Positions 35,199 to 44,151 of a stretch of DNA of 62,137 nucleotides are shown one piece after another. The notes under the pieces are model-generated. The model did not search any database and had not been told where the DNA came from. It was given only the letters and a program-made list of their open reading frames with translations. Source of the DNA: an uncultured Parabacteroides sp. (GTDB lineage: Bacteria; Bacteroidota; Bacteroidia; Bacteroidales; Tannerellaceae); assembly GCA_937890135.1 (NCBI GenBank), contig CALBYC010000211.1, positions 1 through 62,137 of the forward strand, written 5' to 3'. Numbering within the stretch: the first letter of the stretch is position 1; each line of letters starts with the position of its first letter. The position numbers were made by a program, and so were the translations under genes.

Positions 35199-36740
35199 TC
35201 ATTTCACTTTGTCACGAACATCTTTTAAGATGTTCTGCAGTTCATAAACAATTTCAGGCTTTTCCTTCGCCATATTCTTTTGCTCGTAGTCTTCTGAAAT
35301 TTTGTACAGCTGAGGTCCCATCATGTAACCTGTTTCCACCGCCTCTTCCTTCATGAATGCCGTGCCCCTGCTTGGCTCGATATATTTCCATTCTTTCGTG
35401 CGGACCGAGAGCGCATGATTCATGGCTTGCTCGATTACCCATGGGCGGTCGTTGTTGTCTTTGCCCAACCAAGTGTCCAAATGGTTTCTGCTGTCGGTAG
35501 CTGCACCTTTGGGCGGACGGACATGCAGCAAGGAGGCAAGTGAGGCGAGCCAATCTATTTGAGAAACCAAAGCATCCGATACGGCCGGCTTATGAATCTC
35601 TTTCGGCCACCTGACGATTGCGGGTACGCGGGTGCCCCCTTCAAACGCGCTGTATTTGTTCCCGCGCAAGGGACCAGCCGGACGGTGATTGCCCAATTTG
35701 GCAACGGCTTCGTCTGCATAACCGTCGTCCACAACAGGGCCATTGTCGCTGGATAAGATGATGAGCGTGTTATCGGCTATACCCAAATCGTCCAATGTTT
35801 TCATCAGCTGGCCGACAGTCCAGTCAAACTGGACAATGGCATCTCCCCGGAGTCCCATTGGGTTCTTTCCGCGGAAACGTTCGTGCGGGAATCGGGGCAC
35901 GTGTATGTCGTTGGTGGCAAAGTACATGAAAAAAGGCTTGTCTTTGTTGGCACGGATGAATCCTTGTGCGTGCACTAATATGGAATCGGCAATATTCTCG
36001 TCTTTCCATAAGGCCTTTCCCCCTCCTTTCATGTAACCTATTCTGCTGATTCCGTTTACGATGGACATGTCATGCCCGAAACTTGGCTTTAAGTTGTAAA
36101 GAAGTTCCGGATTGTCTCTGCCGGTAGGCTCGCCCGGGAAATTAGCCTTGTAGCTTACTTCTATCGGGGCGGAAGGGTCATAATTAGCCACCTGCCCGTT
36201 CTCTATGAATACGCACGGGACGCGGTCTGCCGTGGCCGCCATGATATAGTGGTAGTCAAATCCCAAATCGCCTAAGGCTGCCGGGAGAGGAGCATTCCAG
36301 TCCTGTTCCCCCGTTTTGTCCCCTAGTCCCAAGTGCCATTTGCCAATGGCTGCAGTGGCATAACCTGCGGATTTGAAAAGATCCGCCATGGTGAATTGTC
36401 CGGGCCGGATAATCATTTTAGCATTGCCTGCAGCAATATCCGTGTCCGGCCTCCTCCAAGCATATTCCCCTGTCAGCATGGCATACCGGGAAGGGGTACT
36501 GGTTGAGGCTGCCGCATGAGCTTGCGTGAAACGGATGCCTTCGCTCGCCAAACGGTTCACATTCGGGGTCTGCACGCGGGTCGCCCCATAGCATTCCAGG
36601 TCGCCATAACCCAAATCATCCGCATAAATGAAGATGACGTTCGGCAAACCCTTTCCCGCCATGATATGTTCCTGTTGCGCTTGCAAAGCCGAAGGTAATA
36701 AAGAAGCTGCTCCCAAGGCTATAAATAAAGTCGATTTCAT
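35199..36740 (-). CDS. S1-family sulfatase, serine type
   Basis: An arylsulfatase A-like enzyme of 513 residues with signal peptide (cleavage near 'LQAQQ'), so periplasmic or surface. The sulfatase motif is S81-T-P-S-R85, in which Ser81 would be oxidised to formylglycine by an anaerobic maturase (anSME), which is not in the window. Metal and catalytic regions are visible: 'YADDLGYGD', 'GKWHLG', 'NDIHVP' and 'SSDNGP'. It would cleave sulfate from a glycan or glycoside. No SusC/D pair is directly adjacent. The CBM9-like gene downstream is the only linked carbohydrate gene. Confidence 0.92.
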   Translation of the reverse strand: MKSTLFIALGAASLLPSALQAQQEHIMAGKGLPNVIFIYADDLGYGDLECYGATRVQTPNVNRLASEGIRFTQAHAAASTSTPSRYAMLTGEYAWRRPDTDIAAGNAKMIIRPGQFTMADLFKSAGYATAAIGKWHLGLGDKTGEQDWNAPLPAALGDLGFDYHYIMAATADRVPCVFIENGQVANYDPSAPIEVSYKANFPGEPTGRDNPELLYNLKPSFGHDMSIVNGISRIGYMKGGGKALWKDENIADSILVHAQGFIRANKDKPFFMYFATNDIHVPRFPHERFRGKNPMGLRGDAIVQFDWTVGQLMKTLDDLGIADNTLIILSSDNGPVVDDGYADEAVAKLGNHRPAGPLRGNKYSAFEGGTRVPAIVRWPKEIHKPAVSDALVSQIDWLASLASLLHVRPPKGAATDSRNHLDTWLGKDNNDRPWVIEQAMNHALSVRTKEWKYIEPSRGTAFMKEEAVETGYMMGPQLYKISEDYEQKNMAKEKPEIVYELQNILKDVRDKVK

Positions 36741-36763
36741 ATTATCCGTGTTTTTATCTGCGT

Positions 36764-36771
36764 CAAAAGTA
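36764..36771 (-). promoter_or_regulatory. -7 box for the sulfatase gene
   Basis: TACTTTTG on the minus strand matches TAnnTTTG, 24 bases before the start codon. No TTTG at the -33 position. Confidence 0.45.
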
Positions 36772-36814
36772 CGGATTTTATCGGGAAATACCGCTTTTTC
36801 CCGTATGAAATGTA

Positions 36815-36822
36815 TATCTTTG
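36815..36822 (+). promoter_or_regulatory. -7 box for purL
   Basis: TATCTTTG matches TAnnTTTG, 45 bases before the start codon. I see no purine riboswitch in the short leader. Confidence 0.45.
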
Positions 36823-36867
36823 CACTATTCTAATCAACGTAAGATTATCAATTAACTTGAACATAAT

Positions 36868-39800
36868 ATGATTCTATTCTTTCAATCTCCAACAAAAACC
36901 GTGTTAGCCGTAGAGGCTGAACATGCGTTTTCCGCGGAAGACACACAGAAACTTATATGGCTTTTCAGTGAAGCCAAACCCGTCGAATCCGAAGCCTTGA
37001 AGGGTTGGTTCGTAGGTCCCCGCCGCGAAATGATTACACCATGGAGCACCAATGCCGTAGAAATCACCCAGAATATGGGCTTGAAAGGCATCCGGCGTAT
37101 TGAAGAATATTTCCCGGTCACATCAAACGAGGCTGAACACGACCCCATGCTACAACGTATTTACGACGGATTGGACCAAAAGATTTTTGCAATAAGCAAG
37201 AAACCGGATCCGATTATTTATATTGAGGACTTGGATGCTTATAATGCGCAAGAGGGTTTGGCCTTGAGCAAAGAGGAAATAGCTTATCTAAAGGATGTCA
37301 GCTGTAAATTAGGTCGTAAATTGACGGACAGCGAAGTGTTTGGCTTCTCTCAAGTCAATTCGGAACACTGCCGCCATAAAATCTTCGGCGGAACTTTTAT
37401 CATCGATGGAGAAGAGAAACAAAGTTCGTTGTTCAGTTTAATTAAGAAAACTTCCGAAGAAAACCCGAATAAGCTGGTTTCTGCCTATAAAGATAATGTG
37501 GCCTTCAATGAAGGCCCTGTAGTCGAGCAATTTTCCCCAGAACGTGGTGACATGCCGGATTTTTATATGACAAAAAATATCCCGACAGTCATTTCGTTGA
37601 AGGCCGAGACTCATAATTTCCCGACAACAGTTGAGCCGTTCAATGGTGCGGCTACAGGTTCGGGTGGTGAGATTCGTGACCGCTTGGGCGGCGGTAAAGC
37701 GTCTTTGCCATTGGCAGGGACGGCTGTTTATATGACATCTTACCCTCGGACGGAAGGAGTGCGCGAGTGGGAGAAAGCATTAGACCCTCGTCCATGGTTG
37801 TATCAGACGCCTGAACAGATTTTGATCAAGGCTTCCAATGGAGCTTCCGATTTTGGCAATAAGTTCGGGCAACCGTTGATTTGCGGTTCCGTCTTGACTT
37901 TTGAACACGAAGAGAACCAAAAACAATATGCCTACGATAAAGTAATCATGTTGGCAGGTGGAGTAGGATATGCCAATAAACGGGATGCGTTGAAAGGAAA
38001 TCCGAAGCCTGGGGAAAAAGTTGTGGTTATGGGTGGCGACAACTACCGTATTGGCATGGGCGGAGGTGCTGTATCCTCAGTGAACACCGGCCAGTATGCC
38101 AGCGGCATCGAATTAAACGCCATCCAGCGCGCTAATCCGGAAATGCAAAAACGCGTTGCCAATGTGATTCGTACCGTTGCCGAATCCAATGACAATCCGA
38201 TTGTTTCTATCCATGACCATGGTGCAGGCGGGCATTTGAACTGTTTGTCCGAGTTGGTGGAAACGACCGGAGGCCATATTGATATGAGTAAGTTGCCTAT
38301 AGGAGATCCCACGCTTTCTGCCAAAGAGATTATAGGAAACGAAAGTCAGGAAAGAATGGGCTTATTGTTGGAGGAAAAAGACGTTGATCGGGTTAAACGG
38401 ATAGCGGATCGCGAACGTGCTCCCATGTATGTAGTCGGGGAGACGACTGGCGACATGAAGTTCGTTTTTGAGCAAGCGGATGGAGAGAAGCCGATAGACA
38501 TCAAGCTTGAATATATGTTTGGCAAACCGCCACGTACCATCATGCGTGACCATACGGTTACAGAGACTTATCAGCCTGTCGTTTATAAGGAATCCGATCT
38601 TCATCAATATTTGGAAAATGTGCTTCAATTGGAAGCTGTAGCTTGTAAAGATTGGTTGACCAACAAGGTGGATCGTTCCGTAAGCGGCAAGGTGGCTCGA
38701 CAGCAATGCCAAGGTGAATTACAATTGCCATTGAGTGACTTAGGAGCTATGGCTTTGGATTATAGAGGAAAAGCGGGTATTGCTACGGCTATCGGTCATG
38801 CCCCGCAAGTGGCAATGGTTGACCCTGCAGCTGGCTCAGTCATGGCTATCGCCGAAGCTCTTACAAATATAGTATTTGCGCCGTTATCGGATAAATTGTC
38901 AGGAGTATCTTTGAGTGCGAACTGGATGTGGCCGTGCCGGAACGAGGGAGAAGATGCACGTTTGTATAAAGCGGTGGAAGCTGCTTCTGATTTCGCTTGT
39001 GCATTGGGCATAAATATACCGACTGGAAAGGACTCTTTGTCGATGACACAAAAGTATGGAGATAAGAAAGTCCTTTCTCCAGGAACTGTCATCATCTCAG
39101 CAGGTGCGGAGGTGAGCGACGTTCGAAAAATCGTTTCTCCGGTGTTGGCTCATGAAAAGAACTCCCACATATATTACATAGACTTTTCATTCGACACTCT
39201 GAAGTTGGGCGGTTCTGCTTTAGCCCAGACATTGAACAAGTTGGGGAATGAAGTTCCGACAGTGAAAGACCCTGAATACTTTAAGGATGCATTCAATGCT
39301 GTCCAAGAAGCAATTGAAAAAGGCTTGGTTTTGGCTGGGCACGATATCTCTGCCGGTGGAATGATTACGGCTTTGCTGGAAATGTGCTTTGCCAATGTGG
39401 AAGGGGGATTGGAAGTGAACTTGGATAATATCGCAGAACGCGATATCGTGAAGATTTTGTTTGCGGAAAATCCAGGTATCTTGGTTCAGGTGAAAGAAAA
39501 GAAAGCATTTGAGAAGTTGATGGCGGAAGCAGGCGTTGGTTTTGCTGAAATAGCAAAGCCTACAAACGAACGTCATATCTTAGTCTCTAAAGAAGGAATC
39601 CAATATCATTTCGGCATAGATTATATGCGTGATGTTTGGTACGAATCTTCTTATAAGCTGGATATCAAGCAGAGTGGCAATACTTGCGCAGGCAATCGTT
39701 TCGAGAATTACAAGATGCAGCCATTGGAGTTTAAGTTCAATAAAAACTTCACAGGAAAGTTGGCCGACTATGGTTTGACTTTTGACCGCAAGGAGAGAAG

Positions 39801-40557
39801 TGGCATCAAAGCGGCCGTCATCCGGGAAAAGGGTTGCCAATGTGAACGAGAAACTTCTTATGCCCTTTATTTGGCAGGCTTCGACGTGAAAGATGTCCAT
39901 ATGACAGATTTGGCTTCGGGACGTGAAACATTGGAGGACGTAAACATGATCGTATTCTGTGGAGGTTTCTCCAACTCGGACGTTTTAGGTTCAGCTAAAG
40001 GTTGGGCCGCAGGCATTCTTTTTAACGAGAAGGCCAAGAAAGCCATCGACAGCTTTTATGCTCGCGAGGACACGTTGAGTTTGGGTATATGCAACGGGTG
40101 CCAGGTGATGACAGAATTGGGCGTTGTCTACCCTGAACATGAAAAGAAATATAAGATGTTGCATAATGATTCCCATAAGTTTGAATCCAGTTTTGTTACA
40201 TTGGAAATCCCCAAGAACCATTCAGTCATGCTTGGTTCATTGAGTGGATGTAAGATTGGAGCCTGGGTTGCGCATGGAGAAGGCAAGTTCGATTTCCCAT
40301 ACGGAGAGAAGGACTATCATATCATCGCTAAGTATAATTATGATGGGTATCCCGCCAATCCTAACGGCTCGCCATGGGCAGTAGCTGGGGTATGTTCGCA
40401 CGATGGCCGTCATTTAGCCATGATGCCACACCCCGAACGTGCCATGTTCCCTTGGCAATGTGGTTATTATCCGGCTGAGCATAGCCATGATGAGGTGACT
40501 CCATGGATTGAAGCATTTGTGAATGCCAGGAAATGGATCGAGGCCAACAAGCATTGA
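36868..40557 (+). CDS. purL: Phosphoribosylformylglycinamidine synthase (large, single-chain)
   Basis: The 1229-residue single-chain FGAR amidotransferase, fourth step of purine synthesis. Domain order is the N-terminal PurS-like domain, the linker ('FSQVNSEHCRHKIF'), two AIRS-type synthase repeats ('LKAETHNFPTTVEPFNGAATGSGGEIRD', 'GTDK'-type 'IPTGKDSLSMTQKYG') and the C-terminal glutaminase with nucleophile Cys1078 in 'GICNGCQVM' and a C-terminal His/Glu in 'MMPHPERAMFPWQ'. It is complete and monocistronic, ending in two hairpins. It converges on murQ. Confidence 0.97.
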   Translation: MILFFQSPTKTVLAVEAEHAFSAEDTQKLIWLFSEAKPVESEALKGWFVGPRREMITPWSTNAVEITQNMGLKGIRRIEEYFPVTSNEAEHDPMLQRIYDGLDQKIFAISKKPDPIIYIEDLDAYNAQEGLALSKEEIAYLKDVSCKLGRKLTDSEVFGFSQVNSEHCRHKIFGGTFIIDGEEKQSSLFSLIKKTSEENPNKLVSAYKDNVAFNEGPVVEQFSPERGDMPDFYMTKNIPTVISLKAETHNFPTTVEPFNGAATGSGGEIRDRLGGGKASLPLAGTAVYMTSYPRTEGVREWEKALDPRPWLYQTPEQILIKASNGASDFGNKFGQPLICGSVLTFEHEENQKQYAYDKVIMLAGGVGYANKRDALKGNPKPGEKVVVMGGDNYRIGMGGGAVSSVNTGQYASGIELNAIQRANPEMQKRVANVIRTVAESNDNPIVSIHDHGAGGHLNCLSELVETTGGHIDMSKLPIGDPTLSAKEIIGNESQERMGLLLEEKDVDRVKRIADRERAPMYVVGETTGDMKFVFEQADGEKPIDIKLEYMFGKPPRTIMRDHTVTETYQPVVYKESDLHQYLENVLQLEAVACKDWLTNKVDRSVSGKVARQQCQGELQLPLSDLGAMALDYRGKAGIATAIGHAPQVAMVDPAAGSVMAIAEALTNIVFAPLSDKLSGVSLSANWMWPCRNEGEDARLYKAVEAASDFACALGINIPTGKDSLSMTQKYGDKKVLSPGTVIISAGAEVSDVRKIVSPVLAHEKNSHIYYIDFSFDTLKLGGSALAQTLNKLGNEVPTVKDPEYFKDAFNAVQEAIEKGLVLAGHDISAGGMITALLEMCFANVEGGLEVNLDNIAERDIVKILFAENPGILVQVKEKKAFEKLMAEAGVGFAEIAKPTNERHILVSKEGIQYHFGIDYMRDVWYESSYKLDIKQSGNTCAGNRFENYKMQPLEFKFNKNFTGKLADYGLTFDRKERSGIKAAVIREKGCQCERETSYALYLAGFDVKDVHMTDLASGRETLEDVNMIVFCGGFSNSDVLGSAKGWAAGILFNEKAKKAIDSFYAREDTLSLGICNGCQVMTELGVVYPEHEKKYKMLHNDSHKFESSFVTLEIPKNHSVMLGSLSGCKIGAWVAHGEGKFDFPYGEKDYHIIAKYNYDGYPANPNGSPWAVAGVCSHDGRHLAMMPHPERAMFPWQCGYYPAEHSHDEVTPWIEAFVNARKWIEANKH

Positions 40558-40574
40558 TCGTAGCTTCCGTATGG

Positions 40575-40600
40575 TAAACAGGCAAACGCTGTTTTTATTT
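40575..40600 (+). terminator. Terminator after purL
   Basis: AAACAG (40576-40581) pairs with CTGTTT (40589-40594) around seven bases and is followed by TTATTT. Confidence 0.6.
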
Positions 40601-40614
40601 AATGATAATTTATC

Positions 40615-40649
40615 AAGAAGAGGATGCCGTCCGATGGCATCCTCTTCTT
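40615..40649. terminator. Bidirectional hairpin between purL and murQ
   Basis: AAGAAGAGGATGCC (40615-40628) pairs perfectly with GGCATCCTCTTCTT (40636-40649) around a seven-base loop. It lies between the ends of the convergent purL and murQ genes. Confidence 0.75.
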
Positions 40650-40657
40650 ATATAGGG

Positions 40658-41476
40658 CTAACTTTCTTGCTTGATTATCTCCAAGGCTTTTTTGACTGAA
40701 CCGTAGCGAAGCAGCCATTTTTCAGCTTCGTCATGTGGAAAGCCTGTTTCTTCCATGATCAAGCGTGTTCCCCGTTCCACCAGTTTTTGGTTTGTGAGTT
40801 GCATATTTATCATCTTGTTCCCTTTGATACGCCCCAGCTCAATCATGATGGAGGTGGAAATCATGTTAAGGATCATCTTTTGCCCTGTGCCGGATTTCAT
40901 CCGGGAGCTGCCTGTAATGAATTCTGGACCCACGACCATTTCAATGGGAATGTCGGACTCTGCAGCCATGGGCGAATTGGGATTACTGCAGATACAGGCT
41001 GTGAATATGCCTTTTTCTCGCGCTTCCTTTAATGCTGCAATTACGTAAGGGGTAGTCCCGGAGGCTGCGATACCAATGACCGTATCATGTGTGTTGATGT
41101 TATATTTCAGCAAGTCTTTCCATCCCTGTTGTATATCATCTTCCGCATTTTCCACGGCATTGCGTAAGGCCGCGTCTCCTCCTGCTATGATTCCTATCAC
41201 ATGACCGGGTGCGATGCCGAATGTGGGTGGGATTTCTGAAGCATCTAATACCCCCAATCGTCCGCTTGTCCCAGCACCGATGTAAAACAGACGCCCACCA
41301 TTGCGCATCTTGGGCACGACCAAACCGACCAAACGTTCTATTTGGGGAATGGTGTCTCGTACAGCCCATGCAACCTTTTGGTCCTCTGCGTTGATATCCT
41401 CCAATATTTCTCGCAATGGCATCTTTTCCAGGTTGTCATACAAAGATGCCCGTTCCGTAATCTTTTCAAATTCCAT
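40658..41476 (-). CDS. murQ: N-acetylmuramic acid 6-phosphate etherase
   Basis: MurQ of about 272 residues, a SIS-domain enzyme that cleaves the lactyl ether of MurNAc-6-phosphate to give GlcNAc-6-phosphate and lactate. Motifs are 'RLFYIGAGTSGRLGVLDASE', 'GDAALRNAVENAEDD', 'VIGIAASGTTPYVIAAL' and 'PEFITGSSRMKSGTGQKMILNMIST'. The start is the ATG at 41476 (MEFEKITERAS). It lies 25 bases downstream of the BadF-type kinase gene, which probably supplies its substrate, and is the third gene of a MATE-kinase-murQ unit. Confidence 0.96.
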   Translation of the reverse strand: MEFEKITERASLYDNLEKMPLREILEDINAEDQKVAWAVRDTIPQIERLVGLVVPKMRNGGRLFYIGAGTSGRLGVLDASEIPPTFGIAPGHVIGIIAGGDAALRNAVENAEDDIQQGWKDLLKYNINTHDTVIGIAASGTTPYVIAALKEAREKGIFTACICSNPNSPMAAESDIPIEMVVGPEFITGSSRMKSGTGQKMILNMISTSIMIELGRIKGNKMINMQLTNQKLVERGTRLIMEETGFPHDEAEKWLLRYGSVKKALEIIKQES

Positions 41477-41501
41477 AATCAACGATGTTATATGTTTCCG
41501 A

Positions 41502-42332
41502 TCATGAATGGTGAATAATCAAACCATCCATTGGACTTTGGATGATTTTCCCCATCCTTATATTGCACATTGCTGCCGCCTCTTGAAGTATGTCCTTAAA
41601 ATGGTAGGCTATTGAGCCTACGGCATTTGCTTCTTCCCCTTCCTCTCCGAGCGGTAGGACATTACGGGTAAAGAAAGCGATGAAACTGTTCAGTACCAGT
41701 TCGTGAATTTCAGGAACATGGATATTCTCTTTTATAAAAGGAGCGAATGATGCCAAGAAACGGTTGGGGAATGGCTTGCGGTATACTTTGTCAATTATAT
41801 CACTTTCCGAATAACCATACTGAAGAAAAAACTTATTGTTTAATTCTTTGCCTAAAAAGCCTTTAAGTAAATTCCCTATCAATAATTTACCTAAGACGGC
41901 TCCGCTGCCTTCATCCCCTAAGACAAAGCCCAATGGAGGTATATGCTTGGTTATGCGTGTCCCATCAAAGAAGCAAGCATTAGAACCAGTTCCTAATATG
42001 CAGGCTATGCCTGGGCGGCTACCGCACAAGCTATGCGCCGCAGCCATCAGGTCGGTATAGACTTCTACTCTCTCTGCCTTTATGCATTCTTTCAGGACAC
42101 GTTTGACTGTTTCAGCTTTGTCAAGCATGCATCCCGCTCCGTAAAAATAAACTTGGTCGGGGGAAATGCCATTTAATATAGGCAACAATGATTTTTTGAT
42201 TTCGGCATCTAATTCTTTTTCTGTCAGGTAATACGGATTAAGCCCTTTTGTCTCGCCTTTCCAAACTGGTTTCCCGGAAGAGACTATAGCCCAATCTGTT
42301 TTAGTGGAACCGCTATCTGCTATTAGTATCAT
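41502..42332 (-). CDS. BadF/BadG-family sugar kinase, probable MurNAc kinase
   Basis: A 276-residue ASKHA-fold kinase of the BadF/BadG/BcrA/BcrD (N-acetylhexosamine kinase-like) family. 'LIADSGSTKTDWAIV' is the phosphate-1 loop, 'ACILGTGSNACFFDG' the phosphate-2 loop, and 'LGDEGSGAVLGKLLI' a family-specific motif. In Tannerella forsythia the related MurK phosphorylates MurNAc and is encoded with murQ, so the position here, 25 bases from murQ, suggests the same reaction. GlcNAc kinase activity is an alternative, so no symbol is assigned. The MATE gene lies 32 bases upstream. Confidence 0.85.
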   Translation of the reverse strand: MILIADSGSTKTDWAIVSSGKPVWKGETKGLNPYYLTEKELDAEIKKSLLPILNGISPDQVYFYGAGCMLDKAETVKRVLKECIKAERVEVYTDLMAAAHSLCGSRPGIACILGTGSNACFFDGTRITKHIPPLGFVLGDEGSGAVLGKLLIGNLLKGFLGKELNNKFFLQYGYSESDIIDKVYRKPFPNRFLASFAPFIKENIHVPEIHELVLNSFIAFFTRNVLPLGEEGEEANAVGSIAYHFKDILQEAAAMCNIRMGKIIQSPMDGLIIHHS

Positions 42333-42364
42333 AAAATATCTATAATCATGAGTTCGCTGTCGGG

Positions 42365-43723
42365 TTATTCTAAACTGGAGGATTGCCGCATTAGCTTTAT
42401 CTTTTTATATACATAAAAAAAGGCTGGTATTAAGAAGAGGTCTGCAAATAACCAAGCAGTAGAATCTCCGAAACAGACAGCCGTGTATCCCCAAATGGGC
42501 ACGGCTATCAGACTGACTAATATCCGGGCTATCATTTCGGCTACGCCGGAAAACATGGCCAGATTGGTAAAACCTGCTCCTTGTATGGAGTAACGCAAAA
42601 TACAAAGCAAACCGACCAAGGGGAAGAATACGGATGCCACGTGCAAGAAAAATGTTGCGTCTCGTATGATTTCGGTTTCAGAGGGAGATACGAACAAATA
42701 CAATAATTCGTGGGAGAAAAGCATGAGGACTGTGAACGTAAAAATTGCGTAGACAGACATCATCAGGACGCTTGATTTGATGCCTTCGCCTACTCGCCCG
42801 GGCTTACCTGCGCCATAGTTTTGCCCAACGTATGTTGCCATGGCTATTCCTAAAGTTTCAAAAGGACATATGAAAAACATCTTGATTCGCATGGCAGCCG
42901 TAAATGCAGCCACGCATGCCGTTCCCAGCGCGTTGTTTGCACTTTGAAGCATTATGCTACCGATAGCGGTAATGGAAAATTGCAAGCCCATCGGGATTCC
43001 TATGCCTAATAGGTTTTTCGTCAAATTTGCGTCAAACTTTTCTTCTCCTTTCTCCATTTGTATGATGGAAAAGTGCTTGTACATATAAAAATAACATAAA
43101 ATAGCAGATATACCTTGTGCCACTACCGTGGCAATGGCAGCTCCTGCTACTCCCCATCCCAATACCAGAATGCTGAAAAAATCCAATGCAATATTTAATA
43201 TGGTAGAGAATAAAAGGAAATAAAAAGGGGTCTTGCTGTCTCCCAAAGCACGAATGATGCTTGATAATAAATTATAGAAGAAAGTGCAGGGCACTCCTAT
43301 GAAAGTAATTAGCAAATAAAGGTATGCGTTCTTGAATATTGCTTCCGGGGTTTGCATCATCTTTAGGATGGAAGAACAACTCAGACTTGTCGCCAAGGCT
43401 ATCAAGATGGACATGAGAGCTGCTAAACGTAATCCTAATGAGATGTAACGCCGCATGGTAGCATAATCCCTCGCTCCGAATTTCTGTGCCACTGGTATGC
43501 CAAATCCGCAGCAACAGCCATTGCAAAATCCCAAGATTAAAAAAACGACAGATGTGCTTGCTCCAACGGACGCTAAAGCATGAATGCCTAAGGTTTTCCC
43601 AACTATGGCAGCGTCAATCAAAGAATAGGTTTGTTGCAGCAAATTACCTAATAAAAGGGGCAAAGTAAAGTTAAAAATCAGAGGCAGTGGTGCGCCTGCC
43701 GTCATTTCTTTTGAAGAAGCCAT
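42365..43723 (-). CDS. MATE-family efflux transporter
   Basis: A 452-residue inner-membrane protein with about twelve membrane segments and the MATE fold, recognised by 'PLLLGNLLQQTYSLIDAAIVGKTLG' at the N-terminus, 'GDSKTPFYFLLFSTILNIALDF' and 'ATYVGQNYGAGKP' in the second half. These carriers export drugs or metabolites in exchange for Na+ or H+. It is the first gene of the unit with the BadF kinase and murQ, a placement that hints at a link to cell-wall metabolites. No substrate can be read from the sequence. Confidence 0.92.
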   Translation of the reverse strand: MASSKEMTAGAPLPLIFNFTLPLLLGNLLQQTYSLIDAAIVGKTLGIHALASVGASTSVVFLILGFCNGCCCGFGIPVAQKFGARDYATMRRYISLGLRLAALMSILIALATSLSCSSILKMMQTPEAIFKNAYLYLLITFIGVPCTFFYNLLSSIIRALGDSKTPFYFLLFSTILNIALDFFSILVLGWGVAGAAIATVVAQGISAILCYFYMYKHFSIIQMEKGEEKFDANLTKNLLGIGIPMGLQFSITAIGSIMLQSANNALGTACVAAFTAAMRIKMFFICPFETLGIAMATYVGQNYGAGKPGRVGEGIKSSVLMMSVYAIFTFTVLMLFSHELLYLFVSPSETEIIRDATFFLHVASVFFPLVGLLCILRYSIQGAGFTNLAMFSGVAEMIARILVSLIAVPIWGYTAVCFGDSTAWLFADLFLIPAFFYVYKKIKLMRQSSSLE

Positions 43724-43741
43724 CTACGTTTACTATTTTTG
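43710..43741 (+). promoter_or_regulatory. Promoter for the Cys-rich protein gene
   Basis: TTTG (43710-43713) is followed after 20 bases by TATTTTTG (43734-43741). Start of transcription near 43748. It lies partly inside the start of the divergent MATE gene. Confidence 0.65.
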
Positions 43742-43747
43742 TACTTG

Positions 43748-43755
43748 CAAAGGTA
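43748..43755 (-). promoter_or_regulatory. -7 box for MATE-kinase-murQ
   Basis: TACCTTTG on the minus strand matches TAnnTTTG, 24 bases before the MATE start codon. It overlaps the transcription start predicted for the divergent gene. No TTTG is seen at -33. Confidence 0.45.
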
Positions 43756-43783
43756 TAGAGAAAACGAGTTAAATGAAGTGTTT

Positions 43784-44086
43784 ATGAAGAAAAAATCTTC
43801 AAAAATTGAGAAGGAAAAACAAGTAGTAAAATGGATGGTCGAACTTTATTGCAGGAAAAAGGAAGGTAACGAAGAGCTTTGTCCTGAATGTCTTTTGTTA
43901 TTGGATTATGCATACAAAAGATTGGAATGCTGCAAGTTCGGTGAAAAGAAGAGCTCTTGCCAAAGATGTCCTATCCACTGCTATAAGAAAGATATGCGCA
44001 AACGTATGAAACAAATCATGAGGTTCAGTGGCCCACGTATGTTGTTGTATTATCCTATTGCTGCCCTGAAGCACATGCTCCAATAG
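43784..44086 (+). CDS. Nitrous oxide-stimulated promoter-family protein (Cys-rich)
   Basis: A 100-residue basic protein of the family annotated 'nitrous oxide-stimulated promoter'. It has no signal peptide. Cysteines are clustered: 'LCPECLLLLDYAYKRLECC', then 'SSCQRCPIHCY', suggesting a metal or Fe-S site. It ends in a hydrophobic basic tail ('RMLLYYPIAALKHML'). The start at 43784 is the ATG giving the usual family length; an in-frame ATG at 43739 lies upstream of the predicted transcription start. Function is unknown. The gene is monocistronic. Confidence 0.8.
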   Translation: MKKKSSKIEKEKQVVKWMVELYCRKKEGNEELCPECLLLLDYAYKRLECCKFGEKKSSCQRCPIHCYKKDMRKRMKQIMRFSGPRMLLYYPIAALKHMLQ

Positions 44087-44128
44087 CAAAAAGCGTCTTG
44101 CCCCGCCATGGGAGCAAGACATCTTTTT
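44087..44128. terminator. Bidirectional terminator
   Basis: An A-run and GTCTTGC (ending near 44100) pair with GCAAGAC (44113-44119) and a T-run (ending near 44127). It serves the convergent Cys-rich protein and fumarase genes. Confidence 0.8.
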
Positions 44129-44151
44129 GAGTATCGGTACTTGATTCTGTT

